64,000 bases of DNA, taken from NCBI GenBank assembly GCA_002205965.3, contig NADL03000018.1, forward strand, positions 1-64,000, written 5' to 3'. The position numbers and the translations under genes were made by a program. The notes beneath the pieces were generated by a model. That model was not told the DNA's origin. It did no database searches and saw only the letters and a program-made list of their open reading frames with translations. How positions within the stretch are numbered: the first letter of the stretch is position 1; every line of letters begins with the position of its first letter. Origin of the DNA: Kappaphycus alvarezii. Its lineage: Eukaryota; Rhodophyta; Florideophyceae; Gigartinales; Solieriaceae. This document shows, piece by piece, positions 61,726 through 64,000 of the stretch.

Positions 61726-62632
61726 ATGCTCCTCACTTTAAAGTCCAGACCGTCACCGGCCTCTCCCAAACGCAGAGTCTCTGCCGCCGGTGCCCCGGCT
61801 TCGTTGCACGAGTCTTCTCCACGTCGTCCCTGGCTTTTGATATCCGAGTCCGCCGCACGTGCAGGCAGAAATCGATGGGCCGCCGCTGTCATTTGTGCCA
61901 CCAATCGACGTCCGGTCCCGCCGAGTGCCAGGCATGTCTCGGAGATTTTGGCCGCGGTGAGGGAGCATGGTGTTCCCAATGGTCGGGCAAACCCGGCTGG
62001 TGCCGTTTTTTATGAATTGGAAGAGCGATTGGTAGGGAAGAGTTGGGTCGTTTCGCTGAAGAGTGCCATAGTTCTGCATATGTTGTTTCGCGTGGGAATC
62101 CCAGGTTTGTGGAGTTTGTGGCCATGCAATTTGGACAGCTCTTTGAGAAAAAAGGGTTTCTAGAGGCGTTTGTCGCGGCTAAGGAGGGGAGGAGAAGGAA
62201 GGAATTTGCCAGGGGCTATGCAATGTATCTAGGTGTGTGGTTAAGGGTAAGAAGGAAGGCGGTCTTGTTGGCAGAGGAGAGAGAGAGACTCCTAGGAGCA
62301 GGGATTAGGGAGTTGTTAAAAGTTTTGCCGCAGTTACTAGAACTATTGGAAGTGGTTGGGGCAGTAGAAGTAGGAGGGAGGCTTGCCGAGTGTGAGTTAG
62401 TGAAGGCAGCGTTGAGCCTCGTGGTGAGAGATGTAAGGACTGTGCTTGGAAGTTTGCATGCAGGTTTAAGAGACTGGTGAGCATATTCTTTGGATTGGAC
62501 AACAAGCAGGCAGTGCCAGCCTTGGGTTTGTACGCAAGGTTTTTGAGAGTGGGGGCGGAAGTGAAACCGGTTCTGAAGAGGATGAGGGGTAATGAGGGCG
62601 GTCTGAATGAAGTTGTATCCTGGAGGGCTTGA
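61726..62632 (+). CDS. ANTH-domain protein (AP180/CALM-type clathrin adaptor), frame broken
   Basis: ANTH proteins bind PIP2 at the plasma membrane or endosome and recruit clathrin. From Met 61,726 the frame gives a basic leader and then RWAAAVICATNRRPVPPSAR followed by HVSEIL (about 61,880), which fits the family's PIP2 motif (A-T-x6-P-x3-[KR]-H). Then AVFYELEERLVGKSWVVSLK and SAIVLHMLFRVG, the usual helix pair. In a second frame: FVEFVAMQFGQLFEKKGF, YAMYLGVWLRVRRKAVLL and LLKVLPQLLELLEVVG. In a third: RLVSIFFGLDNKQAVPALGL and YARFL, ending TGA 62,630. This is the helical series of an ANTH solenoid of normal length. Frame changes lie near 62,095 (beside GTGGGA) and near 62,460. An artefact is as likely as a pseudogene. 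Confidence 0.75.
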
Positions 62633-63079
62633 TGGGGAGAATGAAAACGTATATCGAAACGACAAGTCGCAGGAATGAGCGAGAGCGGGCAGTGGAAGCG
62701 GGGGGGTTCCTGATAGTAGTCATAACAAGAAGCACATGGGGAGGAATCTCTCTCTTTTGTCCTATCGCCCCTCGTTGGGCTACAGCGACTCGGCGTTTGA
62801 AGAGGGGGAATCGAGCGAACAGGAAGAGGAAGATATAGCAACGTGGACGTGGATGTGGACGTGGACGTGGACGAGGACGAGGACGCCAACAGCCTTGACT
62901 TTAGATTTGATATTGTGCGGGTTGATGAGGAGGAAGAGCGAGGGAACGATATTGGGGACGATTTGCCGGTTCTCTCTGATATTGAAGAGGCGGAGCCCGT
63001 GAGCTTGGTACCGGTACCGCAGGTTTCGCCAACTGCTTACGAGACACGATTATCATCGTTCACCTCAGATTCTGAATAA
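62633..63079 (+). CDS. Possible acidic C-terminal tail of the ANTH protein
   Basis: Two overlapping frames read as a low-complexity acidic tail: SLLSYRPSLGYSDSAFEEGE then EEDIA (to about 62,838) and, in another frame from 62,843, a (DV)n repeat, DEDEDANSLDFRFDIVRVDE and SSFTSDSE before the stop at 63,077. ANTH adaptors usually carry long disordered tails, so linkage to the upstream gene is plausible but needs more frame changes. I see no NPF or DLF motif. It could be a separate short gene. Confidence 0.4.
62843..62884 (+). repeat. Hexanucleotide-like GTGGAC / GAGGAC repeat
   Basis: Seven or so tandem units of GTGGAC or GAGGAC, encoding alternating Asp-Val then Asp-Glu in one frame. Confidence 0.7.
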
Positions 63080-63325
63080 GTTGTCGCGGTTGGGAAGGAG
63101 ATTTCTCAACACCGCAAGTGGATTCAACGTGAGCAATGACAGATTCTCTGTCAGCAGGAGGTTCGCCGCCTTTGCTATGGCTCATGCTTAGAGAGAGGTT
63201 TCAGTTTGGCTGTAGGCGGCCTTGATAAATGCATGTCGATGAGTCCTTTCAGCGTGAAGAACTGGGAGATAGGCAGTGACGTCATCAACCTCTCCTCAAA
63301 CAGCCCTGTACCATATACCATATTA

Positions 63326-63476
63326 TACAGTTACTGTACCGCCCGCTGGTTGCGAAATTGTCGCATATAATACTGTACTGTGCTGTACAGTACTGTACCC
63401 TAGGTACAGCACTGAACTGTAACACTGTACATGTACAGTACAGTACATACAGTACTGTAATACGTAGTACATTGAA
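63326..63476. repeat. Cluster of TACTGTA / TACAGTA / GTAC palindromes
   Basis: About 150 bp holding a dozen or more overlapping copies of TACTGTA, TACAGTA, GTACAGTAC and ATGTACAT. The same word is scattered through the intergenic parts of the window. Confidence 0.7.
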
Positions 63477-63479
63477 TAT

Positions 63480-64000
63480 GTCATCCCCTTTTCAGATGGG
63501 ATCAACGATTCCAATAGTGCCTATTCGACCAGTGTCATCAATTGATTTCATACGTAAAATAACGACATATTATAAGAATGAAATCATAAATTCAAAACAT
63601 TTTTGTTGCCATTTTTAGCTTTACATTTTCCCTTAGATCTCTGCCACTTGCGCAAGGTTATCATTCAGAGCTTTCGCAACTTCACTGGCTCACGTCACCA
63701 ATTCCCTCTCACAATCCCACTCAAATTCCCTTCAAGATGGTGAAATCAAGCAACGCATGTTTGCTCCCTGAAAGAATGGTTCACTCTAAAGCGCGCTTAG
63801 GTACATCAGACGTCAAGTGTGGGTTTGTATAGATTCCATTGAAACACAAATCGTTTGTAACGAACAGTCGTAGGGGTCGAGAAAGTGGCTAAGGGTGAAC
63901 GATTTCACAGAATAATAGTCAGTAATTGAGAAGTTCTGGACGTTTTAAAGAGTTAGCCATTTATTTATCGCATATCAAAAAAGTGAAAGCTACTTCTCCG
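63480..64000. other. Right edge, no gene recognised
   Basis: Only short frames; a Met at 63,737 opens for about 32 codons. The next gene may begin beyond the window. Confidence 0.4.

Noticed and set aside
1-64000. CRISPR arrays, bacterial operons, tRNA or rRNA genes
   Set aside because: No spaced repeat array, no operon-like spacing and no cloverleaf or rRNA-like sequence noticed; all signs are eukaryotic.

Overview
The window looks like nuclear DNA of a eukaryotic alga, most likely a red alga. The main reason is a plastid-targeted gene of the CpcS/CpeS phycobilin-lyase family at 58,969-59,754, a family limited to phycobilin-bearing lineages. A second host gene (ANTH-domain clathrin adaptor, about 61,726-62,632) shows no clear introns, which also fits a compact red algal gene style. 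The organism call is an inference.

Most of the rest is transposable elements and their remains. 1-3,180: a LINE, a Tc1-like fragment and a short unnamed repeat. 5,300-8,060: an old Ty1/copia fossil. 8,061-17,577: AT-rich DNA with no recognisable gene. 17,583-29,004: a minus-strand Ty3/gypsy element (gypsy-1), split by a younger Ty1/copia element (18,860-24,649) whose 5' LTR in turn carries a 440-bp MITE. 29,005-31,670: minisatellites, a second MITE and the remains of an unknown Cys/His-containing gene. 31,673-37,576: a chromodomain Ty3/gypsy element (gypsy-2). 37,582-39,576: unassigned. 39,577-45,235: a second copy of the same LINE, a full-length Tc1/mariner element with about 130-bp inverted repeats, a third MITE and a pogo-type transposase with one in-frame stop. 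47,946-50,360: PIF/Harbinger remains. 51,439-52,002: two more copies of the short repeat. 52,378-58,115: gypsy-3, related to gypsy-1. The last 6 kb is the host gene island.

The most unusual signals are these. The junction between 5' LTR and internal DNA is a perfect 10-12 bp palindrome in all three gypsy elements, although the sequence differs between families. Gypsy-3 is studded with CCG-N2-CGG dyads. A newly delimited 426-440 bp MITE family has palindromes of the type TGTCCTCATATGAGGACA near its ends. The copia element carries a primer site matching the anticodon arm of initiator tRNA-Met. Reading frames of the two host genes are broken mainly beside short G runs, so assembly indels are a real alternative to pseudogenisation. 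All calls rest on reading the sequence; no database search was run.
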